From: Chloropicon primus
Taxonomy: Eukaryota > Chlorophyta > Chloropicophyceae > Chloropicales > Chloropicaceae
Assembly: GCA_023205875.1 (NCBI GenBank)
Contig: CP060754.1
Coordinates: 1,488,001-1,552,000 of the forward strand
Direction: 5' to 3'
Length of the DNA: 64,000 nt
Positions 26,956 to 37,463 of this stretch are shown piece by piece (position 1 is the stretch's first letter; each line of letters begins with the position of its first letter). The position numbers and the translations under genes were made by a program. Below the pieces are notes generated by a model that did not search any database, had not been told where the DNA came from, and saw nothing but the letters and a program-made list of their open reading frames with translations.

Positions 26956-28068
26956 TTAAAGCTTCGAACCTTGCTGGACGTATGACACAACCACGGTCAC
27001 GTCATCCATCTTCCCTCCGATCTCGTGAGGGAACCCCACTTGCCTCGCGCCGTTCGCGAACGGCGTGTCCCTCTTGGGGTCCGAGGCGACCTCCAAGGTT
27101 ATCTTGGCCAGAATGTGCGCCAGCTCACCCGGCGGGGTCCCGTTGGCCTTGGCCTGGTAAACAATCGTCGCCATCTCGTCCGGGTAGAGGTTATCCAGCA
27201 AGCCATCGCTTGCGAGGATCACCGTGTCCCCGGGCTGAACCGCAAGGTCGAAGGTCTCCGCCTTCATCGGGCTGTCGCTGTACTGCGGAATACTGCTCAC
27301 CTGGAAGGGGAAGTTGAAAGAGTGCTGCTGGATGGGGGACACGAAGGCGACCTGCTTCTCCCTCACCACGAGGAAGCCGCTGTCGCCCAAATTCGCCGCC
27401 CTCAGGTTTGCCCCATCGGCGCTCGGGCTCAGACTGACGATGCAGACCGTCGCGCTACCCTTCTTGTCGGTCTCCGCGACCGCGTTGTACAGGACCCTCT
27501 TCGGGTTCGGGTTCGCGGGGTTCTCCTCCTTGGAGAACTTGCTGGAGAGCTGCATGAGCTGCCTCGAGTAGTGCCCAGCGTTCACGCCGGTCTGTGCCCA
27601 GCCTCCCACACCATCAGAGACACCCATCATGAGGAACCCGCGCGCCTTGATGCTCTCGTCCGACTCGGTCTGGTCGCTCGTCGACTGCCACATGCCGTCC
27701 TCCGCGCTCACGAAGGTCACGAAGTAGCTGTCCTCTCCCCCGTTCGTCTTCTCGGCCGAGGGGTACATCGCCCCTCCCGTGTAGAACTCCAACTCCGTCA
27801 CGCTCTGCGTGGTGCTGCTCCCCACGCTCGCAGCGTTGCACGCCGTCAAGTTCGACACTCCCTTTCCTCCGAAGCGCGAAGACCCTGTCGCTGACCTCAA
27901 CACGTTCGTCGATGCCGCCGTCGCCCTCACACCCGCTCCCCTCCAGAACGTCCTCTGACTCAGGGACACTCCACTCCCTCCACCGAACACACGCAACAAG
28001 TTCTTCCTCGCTACTTTGGTGAAACCCTCGTGACGTCCCATCCTCGCACAGATCTGTCTCGTCATCAT
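26956..28068 (-). CDS. PPM/PP2C-type Ser/Thr phosphatase, PTC7 (PPTC7) type
   Basis: 370 residues. The metal-binding signature GVSDGVGGWAQTG, ANLGDSGFLVV, the block DTVILASDGLLDNLY and KMDDVTVVVSYV are those of the PTC7/PPTC7 branch of Mn/Mg-dependent phosphatases, which in yeast and animals act in mitochondria. The first ~60 residues are Arg- and Ser-rich with a run of aromatic and hydrophobic residues (KVARKNLLRVFGGGSG), like an organelle-targeting peptide. Mitochondrion or plastid cannot be decided from sequence. It converges on the MRH gene with 71 bp between stops, so the 3' UTRs probably touch. Start: the first ATG (28068). Confidence 0.93.
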   Translation of the reverse strand: MMTRQICARMGRHEGFTKVARKNLLRVFGGGSGVSLSQRTFWRGAGVRATAASTNVLRSATGSSRFGGKGVSNLTACNAASVGSSTTQSVTELEFYTGGAMYPSAEKTNGGEDSYFVTFVSAEDGMWQSTSDQTESDESIKARGFLMMGVSDGVGGWAQTGVNAGHYSRQLMQLSSKFSKEENPANPNPKRVLYNAVAETDKKGSATVCIVSLSPSADGANLRAANLGDSGFLVVREKQVAFVSPIQQHSFNFPFQVSSIPQYSDSPMKAETFDLAVQPGDTVILASDGLLDNLYPDEMATIVYQAKANGTPPGELAHILAKITLEVASDPKRDTPFANGARQVGFPHEIGGKMDDVTVVVSYVQQGSKL

Positions 28069-28809
28069 GTAGAGGTGTCCTCAGGTAAACACACCCGACC
28101 CGAAAACAACCACGTCCACACCCTCACACCCTCGCACCCTCGTACTTCAACAAACCTCCTCGCTCCTCGCTCCTCCTCTCTCCTCTCTCCTCTCTCTTCC
28201 TGTTTGTGAGCCACAAACGCTGTCGTGCTCCAAGCCAGGAAGGGGTGTACCGGGCGGGCCTCGATCCGAGTCAGGAGGAAGAGGAAGAGGAAGGAATGCC
28301 GAGGAGGGGTACGTGTGGCATGCATGGTGACCTTGCTCCTGTTCTCCTCTGTCGCAATCGCAATCGCAATCGCCATCTGCACGGTTTCTCCGCGCGATGG
28401 CATCCAGCAGCTTTCTCTTCTCTGCTGAGAGTGGGGAGCAAGGAGAGGTGTTCGATGCGATGCGCTGGGTCGTCGAGGTCTCGCTTCCAGGAGGGGAAGC
28501 ACGGAGGGAACGCCAACGTACGTCGTGATGGAGGATGGCTTCGTGTCACTCCTTTGTCATCAAAGGACGAGGGACGAGGGACGAGGGACGAGCTTTCGAT
28601 GGAACCCCCCCTGAAGGGAAGCAAGTTGCAAGTTTTTTTTTGCTAAGGAAATACGATTGGGGAGTGTAAAGGAACCTTTGGGGTTGTCGCCTTGGTTATG
28701 AATAAGGCAATGCGGTTCTGATGATCCGTTTGCACTGGAAACGGCAAAGGTGCTATCTTTGACTCTTCTCACGAGGAGAGCGAGAGAGCCAGAGCTCTTA
28801 GAGACCAGC
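28069..28809. promoter_or_regulatory. Divergent spacer of the PTC7 and 96-residue-protein genes
   Basis: 741 bp. CTCCTCTCTC repeats at about 28168-28200 lie upstream of the PTC7 ATG; four CAATCG hexamers sit at about 28354-28375; three GGACGAGGGAC repeats at about 28563-28590; T8 near 28633. A 146-codon open frame here has skewed composition and no domain. Confidence 0.4.
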
Positions 28810-29471
28810 ATGGACGAGAAGGAGTTGAGGAAGACGATGCTGATGAAGGGGGAGCTGACGCCTAATGACGGTGAGTGAGGGGAGGAAACGACCGAAGAAA
28901 GGGTCCTCTCTTTCTTTCTCTCTTCCTTTTTGTATTCTATTGGGACATCCACCACCTATCCCTTTGGACCTCCTCCTCCTTTTCACGAGGAAAGGACCTC
29001 GTTGTGCTGTGGACATCCCTTTCGCCTCCCACGGGGGTTCAGGGAGCTGAAGGAGGTGTTCCGTCGTGTTCTCCGAAGGCTTGAGGCTGACGACGCGTGT
29101 TTCGTTTCTCTTTTTTTTCTAAAGTCGCTCTCCTCAAGTTCAGACCGAAGAAGAACTTGAATGCCCCTTGGAAGATTTTGAGTCCTGAGGTAATGGAGTT
29201 TGGATTGTTTCGACACGCGCCGCCGCGACTGGACCGCCTCCTGACTTGAAGCTTTTTGTTTGATCCTTCGTGCGATCCGCCACCGCATTGCTGCTGCTCT
29301 TCCCAGACGGACTGCACGCCACGCGAGTCGTATTCTCAGTACATGCTTCGGTACCACGAGCCGGAGGAGGACACCAACCCTGTAGAGTACAGGTCCAAGA
29401 GGGGAGACTTTTCGGAGTACATTGACAAGGCGATTCAGCTCAAGGTCAACCTCAAGTCGACGGCCCACTAG
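28810..29471 (+). CDS. Unknown 96-residue protein, three exons
   Basis: Exons 28810-28870, 29125-29189 and 29307-29471 join in phase (61, 65 and 165 nt) to a 96-residue protein beginning MDEKELRKTMLMKGELTPND and ending VNLKSTAH. All four splice sites are GT..AG and both introns carry CTGAC. I do not recognise the family. The text is well ordered and not low-complexity (LLKFRPKKNLNAPWKILSPE; ESYSQYMLRYHEPEE; DFSEYIDKAIQLK), so it looks like a conserved small protein. It converges on the ciliary dynein gene, with 114 bp between stops, which may be chance. The only candidate start giving a continuous frame is 28810. Confidence 0.75.
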
Positions 29472-29585
29472 GGCGCGCTTGCTTGCATTGCTTGCGTGTG
29501 TTGTGTGTGTATCCGCTTTTTCTTCCTGTATTAAAATTCATTAGTTTCAACAAGACACACCTCATCATGCATGATAAGTCACCGA

Positions 29586-32131
29586 CTACCTTCCCTTTCG
29601 CATGATGTTGTCTCTCATGGCATTCCTCAGCCTCTCCGTCTGCTTCTCTTTGTTCTTCTCCCTGTCCTCAACGTTGAAGAGCCGGAAGATGATGACCTGC
29701 CCCTTGTCCGTGCCGACGGCCACGACAGGTGCATCCGGGTTGAAGAGCAAGCAGTTCAAGCTCCTGTTGTTCTGCTGCCCAGCAGCAGCGGCTGTCGCTG
29801 GGCTGCCCATGGCGTCGTAGCCCAGCGAGGCCCTCTTAGGCGAAGCTCCTGCCTTCGGCTTGCCGTGCTGATCCTTGTAGCTCACAACAGGCTTGAGCGT
29901 AGACTTTTCCATGTCCCAGATCTCCAACCTCCCGTCCTTGGTCACGTTGGCAAACGCGGTGGAGTTTGTTGGGGACCACTGCACGTCGTTCACGACCGCC
30001 GTGCCGCTCTGGAACGTCAACAGCTCCTGCTTCTCGTACTCGTCCCACATCTTGATGCTCCAGTCCGCGCTTGAGCTCAAGAAGACGGACGGGTCGAAGG
30101 GGGAGAAAATCACCTGATAGACGGGCCCCATGTGCCCCACGAAGCTCTCTAGGTACTGCTCACTGTAGCTGCAGCTGCACTTGTGGATGTTGCCCTCCTC
30201 CGTGCCCGCGACGTAGACAGAGCTGTCCCTGGGAGAAAAGTCGAAGCACATTCCAGAGGACCTCCTTGAGATGAAGGCCTCGTTCTTTGGCTTGCTAGAC
30301 TTCCCGGCGGGTTTGTTGTTGCTGTTGGACTGAATCCTTTTCAGTTTCATCAGATCAATGTGCTCCAGGCCCTTCTTGATACTCCACTGCGTGATCCTAC
30401 CGTCGGTCGAGATGCTCACCAGCTTCTCGCCCCTCTCACTACCCCTGTGAATCCACTTGGTCCGCCAAACGGGGTCACTGTGCTTGCCGCTGGTGTGCCC
30501 CGACTCGATGATGGGTTTGACGCTAACCTTCTTGCTGTGCAAGTCGTAGATGGACACCGCACCGTCGTACATTCCGACCGCAAGGAGGTTGAAGTGCACC
30601 GAAGAAAAGTCCATGCTGGTGACGCCGGTCTTGCACTTGATGATGTGTTCCGGGTACTGGGGGTTCCTAAGGCTCCACACCGCGATCAGGCCGGGGTTGC
30701 TCTCTCGGGCTCCGGTGAAGGCGTAGGCGCCGTAGCCCACGACAAGCATGTCCTTCTGCTGCTTGTTCCAGACCATGCAGCTGACGTTCAAGCCCTCGGT
30801 CGCCTCGCAGCTGAACTCCCAGAGGTGGGCGATCGCTGGCTGCTTGTGCTCAGGAATGGAGAGCTCCTTGAACAGCTGGAAATCCCTGTAGAGCAAGAGC
30901 TCCTTGTGGTGGTTGTTCTGAACAACGCTCCTGTCGACCAGAACCAAAGCATCTGCAAGCTCTTCACTCGCCAAGAGTTTGTCGTGCATGGCTTCCGTGC
31001 TCTCTTCGTCGTTTTTCTCTGCCTCGGGCTCCGCCTCCTCGGTGCCCGTCCCCGTGCTCGTGCTTGTCGTCGCCGTCTTTTTCTCTGGAGACGTCTTCTG
31101 CGCGTCAAAGATGCCCCAATCGTTCACTTGCGTGCCCGAGGAGTGCGTCTCCTTCGCGGACTCCTGGACCTCCTTGTCCTTGAAGCCGTTGCTCAGGGTC
31201 TGGGCGGCCGCCTCCGAGAACTTCTCGCTCTGTATCTTCAGCGAAAGAAGGGCCTTGTACTTTGTGTTCCTCTCCTCGACCGCCTTGGCGTCCTCGTGGT
31301 CGTTGGAGATGCAGTTGTTCGGTTTGTCGAAGATCAGGATGGTCTCGGACTCGGTGAGCGTGACCTCGCACAAGTTGTCCGCCTGAGGCTGCTGCTTTCC
31401 GAAGGGAGCGTAAAAGATCTCAACTTTCCCAACAGCACTGGTCCCCTCCTTCTCCCCGGACACTTCTTCGTCCGCGTCCGGGGCCGCTGGCTTCGGTGCC
31501 GCCTGCGTCGTGTTCGTTGCCCCGGTGCCGGTCGTTGACGTCGACCCAGGCCTGTCTGCCGCTCCTGCGCTCGGAGCGAGCTGAGTCACGTTCAAAACCA
31601 TGGGCTTCTCGTCCACGACCAAAGGTCGAGGGGTGACGTCCACTCCTCGAGCGTCCAAAACCTTCAACGCCTCCTTCTCCACAGGCTGGGGCTCCTGCTT
31701 CATCGCAGTGTTCGTCTTGGACGCCATGCTCCTATTCTTCTTTCCGATAATGCTCGAACGCCTCGAACCTTTGAAGCCCGTGCCTCCTGCACCAGTGAAC
31801 ATCGAGGGAGGTACGCTCGTCCCACTCGCCGTGCTTCCTCGCCTGTGGAATGAAAAGGAATGGCAAAAGGAGAAGGGCGACAAACGAACGAACAGTCAGT
31901 GACGGTGCGGATTCACGGGCAACACGGGACGAGACGAGACACCTGCCCAACACAATTTCGTCACTCGAGACCCCTCCTTGGCGTCAAGGTCCCTCCCCTC
32001 TGTGCTCCTCTGTGACATAAAAGATAGAGAGAGAGATGGAAAGAGAATCTTTGGACGTACCTCGAAGGTGGTACGGGTCCTGGGGTCTGAAAGTTCGCGG
32101 ACGAAGGCTTGGCCACAATAACCTCGTCCAT
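29586..32131 (-). CDS. DNAI1: Axonemal outer-arm dynein intermediate chain 1, two exons
   Basis: WD-repeat subunit that ties the outer dynein arm to the ciliary doublet (DNAI1, Chlamydomonas ODA9/IC78). Exon 1 is 32131-32061 (23 codons plus 2 nt), exon 2 31842-29586; the join makes 775 residues. The intron has GTACGT..ACAG and CTGAC. Family marks run in order: EKFSEAAAQTL, WGIFDA (~245), HLWEFSCEA, MLVVGYGAY, GKHSDPVW, SSDGRI-like VSISTDGRITQW, GTEEGNIHKCS, SADWSIKMWD, TKDGRLEIWD, NPDAPVVAVGTDKGQ. About seven WD repeats fill the C-terminal half. The Ala/Pro/Thr-rich stretch ~75-150 is a species-specific linker. It shows that this lineage keeps genes for a motile flagellum. Confidence 0.94.
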
Positions 32132-32430
32132 GGTGCCTCGTGCTCGTGCTTCCTCTTGCGTCTCGTGCGGTGTCCCTCTCGGTGCACCTCGTTATAGGTT
32201 TTCTTCCAGGACTTTGTGGTTGAGTTGACTGATGGAGTTTGAAAAAACAATTCCAAGATTATAGACCAGAATATATAACCCCGGACCCAAGAAGAGAGGA
32301 CGGGGGAGGAAGGGGAAGGAAGGGGGAAAGAGAAAGATCTTGTGGAAGCAACCAGGCTAATTGATTGGATTTCAAAAAAAAAATAGGTCTTAATCTAAAC
32401 TTAAGGCACTACTGGCAGTTATTAGTGAAT
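32132..32430. promoter_or_regulatory. Spacer: dynein IC1 upstream region and EF-1alpha 3' UTR
   Basis: 299 bp, AT-rich near both genes and with a GGAAGGGGAAGGAAGGGGG purine tract at about 32310-32330. An A9 run near 32373 lies 50 bp past the EF-1alpha stop. No gene seen. Confidence 0.4.
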
Positions 32431-33771
32431 TTACTTCTTCTTGGCAGCAGCCTTGGTGACCTTTCCGGAAGCCTCCTTCTTCTCGACGGACTTGATGACA
32501 CCGACGGCGACGGTCTGCCTCATGTCTCTGACAGCGAATCTACCAAGAGGTGGGTAGGTCTTGAAGGACTCAACACACATAGGCTTGGATGGAACCAAGT
32601 TGACCAAACCGGCCTCTCCGTTCTTCAAGAACTTAGGGTTGTCCTCAAGCTTCTTACCGGAACGCTTGTCCATCTTGACCTGGAGCTCGTTGAACTTGCA
32701 GGCAATATGGGAGGTATGGCAATCAAGAACTGGGCAGTATCCCTGGGAGATCTGGCCAGGGTGGTTCATGATGATGACCTGGGCGACGAAGGAGGCGGCC
32801 TCCTTGGCTGGGTCGTTCTTGGAGTCGGAGGCGACATATCCTCTCTTGAGCTCCTTGACGGAAACGTTCTTGACGTTGAATCCGACGTTGTCACCGGGGA
32901 TGGCCTGGTCGAGGGACTCGTGGTGCATCTCGACGGACTTGACCTCGGTGGTGAGTCCACCAGGGGCGAAGACGACGACCATACCAGGCTTGATGATACC
33001 GGTCTCGACTCTTCCGACTGGGACCGTTCCGATACCGCCGATCTTGTAGACGTCCTGAAGTGGAAGTCTGAGTGGCTTGTCGGATGGCCTCACTGGTGGA
33101 GAGCACTGGTCGAGGGCCTCCAAGAGGGTAGGTCCCTTGTACCAGTCCATGTTGGTAGACCTCTCAATCATGTTATCTCCCTGGAATCCGGAGATAGGGA
33201 CGAAGTTGATCTTGTCTGGGTTGTATCCAACCTTCTTCAAGTATCCGCCGACCTCCTTGACGATCTCGTTGTACCTGTCCTTGGAGTACTTTGGCTCGGT
33301 GGCGTCCATCTTGTTCAAGGCGACGATCATCTGCTTGACTCCCAAGGTGAAGGAGAGCAAAGCGTGCTCCCTGGTCTGGCCATCCTTAGAGATACCGGCC
33401 TCGAATCCTCCGTTGGTGGAGTCAATGATGAGGACGGAGCAATCGGCCTGGGAGGTTCCGGTAATCATGTTCTTGATGAAATCTCTATGGCCGGGGGCGT
33501 CGATGACGGTACAGTGGTACTTTGGGGTCTCGAACTTCCACAAGGCGATATCGATGGTGATACCTCTCTCTCTCTCGGCCTTCAGCTTATCGAGGACCCA
33601 GGCGTACTTGAAAGACCTCTTGTTCATCTCGGCGGCCTCCTTCTCGAACTTCTCGATGACACGCTTGTCGATACCTCCCAACTTGTAGATCAAGTGACCG
33701 GTGGTAGTGGACTTTCCACTATCGACGTGCCCGATGACGACGATGTTAAGATGAAGCTTCTCCTTTCCCAT
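32431..33771 (-). CDS. EEF1A: Translation elongation factor EF-1alpha
   Basis: GTPase that brings aminoacyl-tRNA to the ribosome. 446 residues from the ATG at 33771, standard length. G motifs: GHVDSGKST (14-22), DAPGHRDF and NKMD; then the three-domain order with a Lys-rich end ([10 protein letters not shown]). This is true EF-1alpha, not the EFL replacement found in many algae. Codon choice departs sharply from the neighbours: GGT/GGA, CCA/CCT, AGA and ATC/GTC/AAG prevail where neighbours use GGG, CCC and AGG. This is expected of a very highly expressed gene. No introns in the coding region. Confidence 0.99.
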   Translation of the reverse strand: MGKEKLHLNIVVIGHVDSGKSTTTGHLIYKLGGIDKRVIEKFEKEAAEMNKRSFKYAWVLDKLKAERERGITIDIALWKFETPKYHCTVIDAPGHRDFIKNMITGTSQADCSVLIIDSTNGGFEAGISKDGQTREHALLSFTLGVKQMIVALNKMDATEPKYSKDRYNEIVKEVGGYLKKVGYNPDKINFVPISGFQGDNMIERSTNMDWYKGPTLLEALDQCSPPVRPSDKPLRLPLQDVYKIGGIGTVPVGRVETGIIKPGMVVVFAPGGLTTEVKSVEMHHESLDQAIPGDNVGFNVKNVSVKELKRGYVASDSKNDPAKEAASFVAQVIIMNHPGQISQGYCPVLDCHTSHIACKFNELQVKMDKRSGKKLEDNPKFLKNGEAGLVNLVPSKPMCVESFKTYPPLGRFAVRDMRQTVAVGVIKSVEKKEASGKVTKAAAKKK

Positions 33772-34679
33772 GGTTGTTTTTTTTTCTCGAAGACTGAACA
33801 ACACACACACAAAAAAAAAAGGAGAACGTGGCCCATGCAGAGACAGAGACAAAGAGGATGTTTGTCAGGACAAAGGCTCCTCGAACACGGCTGGAGGGGA
33901 CGAGGGCGAGGACGCGAGGACGCGAGGACGAGGCCAGGAAACCCAAAACTTCGCCAGGCCCCCGCGATCGCACACAACCCAAACGGGAACCAAACAATCC
34001 AAAAAAAAAACGGGGGGATCGGGGATCTGTCCCAAACGGGAACGAACGAAAGACGCCGGCCGCGAGAGACCTCGTTCGAAAGGTCGCGTCACGGCCAAAG
34101 CGTTGTCTTCTTCCCTCGTCAAGGCTCTCGTCTTCAACAAGGTCCTCCGATCGGAAACACACCCCTTGTTCGATCGCGATCGTCTTACCTTGTTCGACGG
34201 CTGTTCGTTTTTTTCTGTGCTCCCCCCCCCTTGACGCGTCTTCTGCCCCCGTGAGGCTCGGGCTGGCGGCGGCTCTCCCCCCCAAGATGGAATTACCACT
34301 TGGAAGGGACGAGAAAAATAATATCAAACAGAAGGGGAACCGAGGACGACCGGAGAGTAGATATCGTGTTTTTTTTGCGGCGCCGCAAGAAGACGTTGAG
34401 GAGGGGGAGAACGGAGTGTACGGCGGTGCACCCGTCTGTAGAGGCAGCAGCAGCAGCAGCAGCAGCATCCGAGCTGGGCTGTACGATTGCCATGTGGGGT
34501 CCAGACCTGGCTTGGAAGAGTCCTTTCTCTATTCCTCCCCATCGAAGAATCCAAGGGTGTTGAGCAAGCTCGGCATTGAATCTTGGTTTTACAATTGTGT
34601 GTTGTGTGCGTTAAAGTACAATAGTAGTAGTGTTGCTTTGTGTCTTGTTGTACAACAGCCTCGCCTCCCCCGCCTCGCT
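33772..34679. promoter_or_regulatory. EF-1alpha upstream region and VPS39 3' UTR
   Basis: 908 bp. A10 and T8 runs flank the ATG; a 13-bp motif CCCAAACGGGAAC occurs twice (33978-33990, 34031-34043); GCGAGGACGCGAGGACGAGG repeats lie near 33910-33932; the palindrome CGATCGCGATCG lies near 34171; (CAG)7 is at 34445-34466. As a strong promoter this is expected to be dense in sites; I cannot name the factors. A poly-Leu/Ser open frame on the minus strand is not called. Confidence 0.5.
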
Positions 34680-37463
34680 TCACTTCCCTTCACCCAATCC
34701 TCCCCCTCCTCCTCCTCCTCCTCCCTTTTGCTGCTCCTTCCGGCGGTGGCACACGAAGTGGATGAGCCTCCCGTCGTCCTTGTCCACCACGAAGACGGAG
34801 TTCTGCACCCTCTTGTAGCAGAACTTGCAAACGCTCTCCGGGTGGACCACCACGGACTGCTTCTGGTGGTTGATGAGCTCGCTCCTTACCTGCAGGGCCT
34901 CCTGCTTGGTCAGGGACTTGAGGATGCTCATCTTCTTCCTCTCCTGCAGGCTGTGGGAGAAGGAGGCCTTGAGGTACTCTATGAGTTCGTACAGGGGGGT
35001 GGCCTCCGGGAGGATGCCGAGGACCTGGACCAAATCGATCCGGTCGCAGCGCTCCGTCATGAGGTCAAGAATTCTCCCCATGCGGCCCTCGCCCTCTCCG
35101 CTCTCCAGGAGGATGCGCATCAGGTCGAGGTAGACGTTCAGGTCCCCGTCGCCGGGGCTCTGGCTGAGGCCCCCCGCCCCCGGGCCGCCGCCGTCCCCGC
35201 TCAGCAGCTTGCCGTTTCCTCCCGCGGCGCTCTGGTACACCCCCTCGCAGTACCGCAGGGCGAGGTCCTCGCTCCCGAGCCCGTGGATGTAAATCCCGAG
35301 GGCCTCCCGGTGCTTGCCCAGCCTCCGGAGGAGGAGGGCCCTCTCCTCCAGCATGTGGCCCTCCGGCAGCTGGGAAAGGAGCCACTCGGGCGAGAAACCC
35401 TCCGAGGTCGCGAGCAGGCTCTGAAGCCTCTCCCTGTAACCGGCGACCTCCTCCTTGGCGTCCTGCCCCTCGCCCCCGGCCCGGCCGTCCGCACCCAGCC
35501 TGCTCACCACCTCGTCCAGCAGCAGGATGATGAGCTTGTCCTGCAAGCCCTTGAGGTCCCCGCCCTCCTTGGAGATGAGGAACTCCAAGTACTTGATCCG
35601 AAGGCCCGGAGCGTAGTCCTTGAGGTGCTCCAGGACCTTCTCCGAGCTCAGGGAGGGGTACCGGTACGTGAAGATCCGGAATGCTCCCTGCGGGTCGTAC
35701 TGGACGATCCACTTGCTGTGCTCCAGGACCAAGTCCTCGTGCTGGTCGTCCAAATAAAGCAGGTACTCGATGGAGGCGTTTGTCCCCTTGAGGTTGTTGA
35801 TGGTCGACTCGTGGGGCGGGACTTGAAACGTGTCCGGCCGAATCACCAGCGACTTGAGCATCCCCAGGGCCTCGTGGTGCCTCTCGAGCTGCCTGTACAG
35901 CAAAATCAGCTCGATGTAATGCCCCTTCTTCTGCAAGACTTGCTCCGCCTCGGCGATGTCCACGTTGTTCTTCTCCTGCAGGAACTTGAGCATCTGGTCC
36001 CAGTCCTCCAGCACGAGAAAGCAGTGGAGCAGCCCCGTGTCGACCAGCTGGATCAGGTCGATCCCGCCCCAGCCCTCCTCCACGGCGTCCTCGATGAGGC
36101 CGTCGTTGTTCTCCAGGACCCCAAAGGAGCTCCTCCTGTTCGAGTCCCTCTTCTCCTTGCAGAACTCCAGGATCTTCCGCCGCTGCTGCAGCAGGTACGG
36201 CAGCAGGGCCTTGAAGGCGGGCACGTCGCTGACTTCGCTCCGGTCGGGGTACCTGCAGTCCTTCAACACCACCAGCTTGGGGAGGGATTGGACGGCGACC
36301 CTCGCGGCCTCCGGAAGGAGGCTCGGGTACAGCCTGAGCACGTGCCTCGGGCTCTTGCTGCTCAGCGAGAATTGCCTGATGGCTTCCGTGTACATTTTCC
36401 TCGCGAAGAGGGCCCACCCGTACCTCTGGTGGAGGCCGCTTTTGGTGATCCGCCAGACGTGGTCCTCGTCCGACATGCTGTCGCACAGCCTGAGGGCCTC
36501 CTCAAACTCCCCGCTTTTCCCAAGCTGCTGAATCTGCTCGAGCAGGGGGACGCACGACAGCATGTGGATCGAAGACTGCGACCCGAGGAGGAGGTTGCCC
36601 TTCCCCGAGTGAGAACTCGAGGAGCAGAAGGAAACGTTCTTGAGGGAGATGGTCTGCACCACGGCGTGGGAGGACTCCCGGTGGAGCGACCTCACCTCGA
36701 TCAGGTTCTTCAGGACAGCGATTGCGTACGGGCTGATGACTTGCATGTGGGCCGGTTGCTCGCTCCAGCTCACCCCAAACTTCCTCGTGAGCTTGCCATC
36801 GAGCCCCACGAAGACCCCAACGTTGTCCTTCAGCAGAAGCAGCTCGTTGTACGGCAGCTGCAGTATCTTCGGGGACTGCGTGGACTTTCCAGTGGGGATC
36901 ACCTCGGTGTACGCCCCGCTCGAGAGGTTGAAGAGCTGGTACTCCTTCTTCTGGGCGACGATGATGTACTCCCCGCACCACTCGACCCTCTTGATGGTCT
37001 CGCTGATTGGAAACTCCTGGAGCTCCGTGAACTCCCCCTCGAACCACTGGAATATCAGCAGCTTCTTCTTGGTGCAGACGCAGAGCAAGGTCTCCTGCTT
37101 GTTCACACAGAAGCAGGCCGGGTTCTTGGTCTTCGGGATGAGCTTCAGGGAGGGCGAGGAGTTGAGGCCCCCGCCCTCCAGGCTCGCCAGCTGGAAGAGG
37201 CCGACGCCATCGTCCGCTTGGGTCAGTATGTAGCCGTGCACCCTCAAGTACCTCAAGCACGTGATGGTCTTGCGGGAGAAGGACTTGACAGCGTTGAGGA
37301 CCTGCCAGGGGCTTCCAGGGGCCGCCCTCGCGTCCGGCTTTAAGCTCAGGAGAGTCCCATCCGAAGTCGTCGCAAGGATGCAAGACTCGCTGCAGAACTC
37401 CGCAGCCTCCAGCCTCAACCCCGGCGCGTTGATCACCGTCGTGCAGCGGATTGCCTCATGCAT
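34680..37463 (-). CDS. VPS39: VPS39/VAM6 subunit of the HOPS tethering complex
   Basis: 927 residues. A CNH-type beta-propeller (~1-290; SDGTLLSLKPD, YGYILTQ-like HGYILTQADD, CVCTKKKLLIFQWFEGEF, EYIIVAQKKEYQLFNL) is followed by clathrin-type alpha-solenoid repeats to ~850 (RYGWALFARKMYTEAIRQF, LVDTGLLHCFLVLEDWDQ, ALGIYIHGLGSEDLALRYC). A C-terminal zinc-ribbon remnant follows (CKFCYKRVQNSVFVVDKDD, then HFVC), then a Gly9 tail. VPS39 binds Rab7-type GTPases and tethers late endosomes to vacuoles. Family members run ~875-1050 residues. The start MHEAIRCTTV matches the usual N-terminus. The linker ~690-735 is Gly-rich and species-specific. Confidence 0.93.
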   Translation of the reverse strand: MHEAIRCTTVINAPGLRLEAAEFCSESCILATTSDGTLLSLKPDARAAPGSPWQVLNAVKSFSRKTITCLRYLRVHGYILTQADDGVGLFQLASLEGGGLNSSPSLKLIPKTKNPACFCVNKQETLLCVCTKKKLLIFQWFEGEFTELQEFPISETIKRVEWCGEYIIVAQKKEYQLFNLSSGAYTEVIPTGKSTQSPKILQLPYNELLLLKDNVGVFVGLDGKLTRKFGVSWSEQPAHMQVISPYAIAVLKNLIEVRSLHRESSHAVVQTISLKNVSFCSSSSHSGKGNLLLGSQSSIHMLSCVPLLEQIQQLGKSGEFEEALRLCDSMSDEDHVWRITKSGLHQRYGWALFARKMYTEAIRQFSLSSKSPRHVLRLYPSLLPEAARVAVQSLPKLVVLKDCRYPDRSEVSDVPAFKALLPYLLQQRRKILEFCKEKRDSNRRSSFGVLENNDGLIEDAVEEGWGGIDLIQLVDTGLLHCFLVLEDWDQMLKFLQEKNNVDIAEAEQVLQKKGHYIELILLYRQLERHHEALGMLKSLVIRPDTFQVPPHESTINNLKGTNASIEYLLYLDDQHEDLVLEHSKWIVQYDPQGAFRIFTYRYPSLSSEKVLEHLKDYAPGLRIKYLEFLISKEGGDLKGLQDKLIILLLDEVVSRLGADGRAGGEGQDAKEEVAGYRERLQSLLATSEGFSPEWLLSQLPEGHMLEERALLLRRLGKHREALGIYIHGLGSEDLALRYCEGVYQSAAGGNGKLLSGDGGGPGAGGLSQSPGDGDLNVYLDLMRILLESGEGEGRMGRILDLMTERCDRIDLVQVLGILPEATPLYELIEYLKASFSHSLQERKKMSILKSLTKQEALQVRSELINHQKQSVVVHPESVCKFCYKRVQNSVFVVDKDDGRLIHFVCHRRKEQQKGGGGGGGGGLGEGK

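Noticed and set aside
28206-28646. 146-codon plus-strand frame before the 96-residue gene
   Set aside because: Built on CAATCG and GACGAGG repeats, no domain, and no in-phase join to the 28810 exon needed.
34445-34466. (CAG)7 as a coding polyglutamine or polyserine tract
   Set aside because: No gene frame with support crosses it; treated as a microsatellite in a spacer.
33828-37343. Plus-strand open frame of 1171 codons
   Set aside because: It lies opposite VPS39, whose motifs and length are clear; the protein is Leu/Val/Arg-rich shadow text caused by G+C-rich codons.
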